A stretch of 35,947 nucleotides of DNA, taken from an uncultured Verrucomicrobiota bacterium (GTDB taxonomy: Bacteria; Verrucomicrobiota; Kiritimatiellia; RFP12; UBA1067). The stretch spans positions 1 through 35,947 of the forward strand of contig CAMOCC010000001.1 of NCBI GenBank assembly GCA_946610035.1. The letters run 5' to 3'. The first letter of the stretch is position 1, and every line of letters starts with the position of its first letter. Shown piece after piece: positions 34,399 to 35,947 of the stretch. The position numbers and the translations under genes are program-made. The notes beneath the pieces were generated by a model, which saw nothing but the letters and a program-made list of their open reading frames with translations, made no database searches and was not told the origin of the DNA.

Positions 34399-35760
34399 AT
34401 GACGAAGATGCTGCTGAAGAACGGAACGCTGCTCCTGCCGGGGCGCAATGTCGAGAAGGGGGACGTCCTCGTCGGCGAAGACGGACGCATCGCCGCCGTC
34501 GGGAATGTGCCCGCCGAGGATGCGGCGGGCGCGAACGTGTGCGACTCGTCCGGCATGCTCGTCATGCCCGGACTCGTGAACTGCCACGGACACACTGCAA
34601 TGACGCTCGTCAGGGGCCTTGGCGGGGGGCTCCCGCTCCAGCGCTGGCTGGAGGAGGCGATCTTCCCCGTGGAGGCGAAGATGAAGTCCGCCGACGTTAA
34701 GGCCGGGAACGTCTGGGGAGTAATAGAGATGCTCGCGGGCGGCACTACGGCGGTTGCGGACATGTACGACTTCCCGACGGAGATGTCGGTCGCGCTGATG
34801 GAGGCCGGGATGCGCGGGCGCGTATGCCGCGTCGGACTCTCCTTCGTCCCAGGCCGCCTGGAGGACTGCATAGAGTTCACGCGCACGCACAACGAGTGGA
34901 TCGCCAGTGAGATGCACGAGGACGTCCTTGCGGACCTCTGCGTCCATTCCGAGTACCTGACGGACGAGCCGTTCTGCCGCGAACTCGCCGACGCGAACAG
35001 GGAGCTGAAGCGCCCCGTCCACGTCCATGTGAGCGAGACGAAGAAGGAGCACGACGAGTGCATCGCCCGCCACGGGAAGACGCCGATCGCCTACCTCGCC
35101 TCGACGGGGCTCCTCGATCACGGCGGGTATGCTGCGCACTGCGTGTGGTGTACCGACGACGACTTCAAGATCATGTCCGAGCACGGCGTATCGCTCGTCC
35201 ACAACCCGACGAGCAACATGAAGCTCGGCAGCGGTTTCGCCCGCGTGCCGCGCGCGATGGAGCTCGGCGTCAACGTCGCGCTCGGGACGGACGGGTGCGC
35301 CTCGAATGACAACCTCGACATGTTCGAGGAGATGCACCTCGCCTCGCTCATCCACAAGGGCGTCGCGCACGATCCGACGGTGATGCAGCCCTGGGACGTC
35401 ATCGAAATGGCGACGATCAACGGCGCGAAGGCGCTCGGGATGGAAGACCGTGCGGGGTCCATAGAGGTCGGGAAGGACGCGGACCTCGTCCTCGTCGACC
35501 TGTCCGCGCCGCACCTGACGCCGTGCCTGGACGTTCCGAACCTGATAGTCAACTCGATGCACGCCTCGGACGTCGTGACGACGATCCTGCGCGGCGACCC
35601 CGTCTACGACCGCACGGCGTGGCGCGACGGGGGAAAGAAGGACGAGAGTCTCGCATTCCGGCCGGCGTCCGCGCTGGACGGTCCGCCCTGGACGGTCGAG
35701 GACGCCCGTCGCGACTTCCTCGCCGCGGTCGCCAGGTTGGGACTCAAGGTTCAGGCGTAG
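34399..35760 (+). CDS. Amidohydrolase of the 5-methylthioadenosine/S-adenosylhomocysteine deaminase (MtaD/TRZ-ATZ) family
   Basis: MPGLVNCHGHTAMTLVRGLGGGLPLQRWL; PVHVHVSETKKEHDEC; HCVWCTDDDF; VALGTDGCASNDNLDMFEEM; GSIEVGKDADLVLVDL. SD AGGA before ATG 34399; the frame is open from 34384. Confidence 0.88.
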   Translation: MTKMLLKNGTLLLPGRNVEKGDVLVGEDGRIAAVGNVPAEDAAGANVCDSSGMLVMPGLVNCHGHTAMTLVRGLGGGLPLQRWLEEAIFPVEAKMKSADVKAGNVWGVIEMLAGGTTAVADMYDFPTEMSVALMEAGMRGRVCRVGLSFVPGRLEDCIEFTRTHNEWIASEMHEDVLADLCVHSEYLTDEPFCRELADANRELKRPVHVHVSETKKEHDECIARHGKTPIAYLASTGLLDHGGYAAHCVWCTDDDFKIMSEHGVSLVHNPTSNMKLGSGFARVPRAMELGVNVALGTDGCASNDNLDMFEEMHLASLIHKGVAHDPTVMQPWDVIEMATINGAKALGMEDRAGSIEVGKDADLVLVDLSAPHLTPCLDVPNLIVNSMHASDVVTTILRGDPVYDRTAWRDGGKKDESLAFRPASALDGPPWTVEDARRDFLAAVARLGLKVQA

Positions 35761-35821
35761 CCGTTTTTCGGCCATGGGGGGGGGTGTCAGTCGTGTCTTG
35801 CGCCCCGTCCGCGAGGAGGGG

Positions 35822-35908
35822 GTTGCGTCGCTCCGCGACGCAACGATGTAGAGCGCAATAAAAGCGCCTATTCGGTCGCTTCACATGGTTCCGTCGCGGA
35901 GCGACGGA
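35822..35908. repeat. Oppositely oriented pair of REP-like palindromes
   Basis: GTTGCGTCGC-TCC-GCGACGCAAC (35822-35844) and TCCGTCGC-GGA-GCGACGGA (35890-35908); shared core GTCGCTCCGCGAC in opposite orientations. Confidence 0.7.
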
Positions 35909-35947
35909 CCCCCTGAGACGTGTGGACAGTCCCCGTGGGGATGAGAG

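Noticed and set aside
1-35947. tRNA/rRNA genes
   Set aside because: No GTTCRAnYC T-arm plus acceptor-stem arrangement or rRNA conserved blocks were noticed by eye; a tRNAscan/Infernal run would be decisive.

Overview
The window is GC-rich, densely coding bacterial DNA. Product types (BspA-like LRR surface proteins, InlB-type repeats, T3SS-chaperone-like and EPS genes) and repeat style suggest a Kiritimatiellota/Lentisphaerota/Verrucomicrobiota-type genome; that placement is an inference. Left to right: an AT-richer accessory segment with repeats, a small ORF and a PD-(D/E)XK-like nuclease; two large secreted LRR proteins plus an orphan C-terminal tail; an intergenic region with an extended -10 promoter and nested stems that looks like a structured RNA, upstream of a UvrD/Rep-like helicase; a 24-bp minisatellite and a RAYT-type HUH transposase bracketed by a perfect 56-bp direct repeat; remnants of a sigma-54 regulator and of a second RAYT-like gene; a CesT-like chaperone and a small secreted protein; a hybrid histidine kinase; an esterase; a GspE/PilB ATPase; an acyl-CoA synthetase; a D-2-hydroxyacid dehydrogenase; tsaE; a five-gene exopolysaccharide export cassette; argC-ruvB; an alpha/beta hydrolase; and an MtaD-like amidohydrolase. 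The signals most worth following are: (1) the RAYT locus with its repeat array, 56-bp repeats and palindromes, the repeat forming the transposase's own C-terminus; (2) three separate 7-bp-period tandem repeat tracts, two of them inside genes; (3) the candidate structured RNA at about 9698-9900; (4) a pair of identically spaced ECF-like promoter motifs; (5) three promoters that imply leaderless mRNAs. No searches or folding programs were run.
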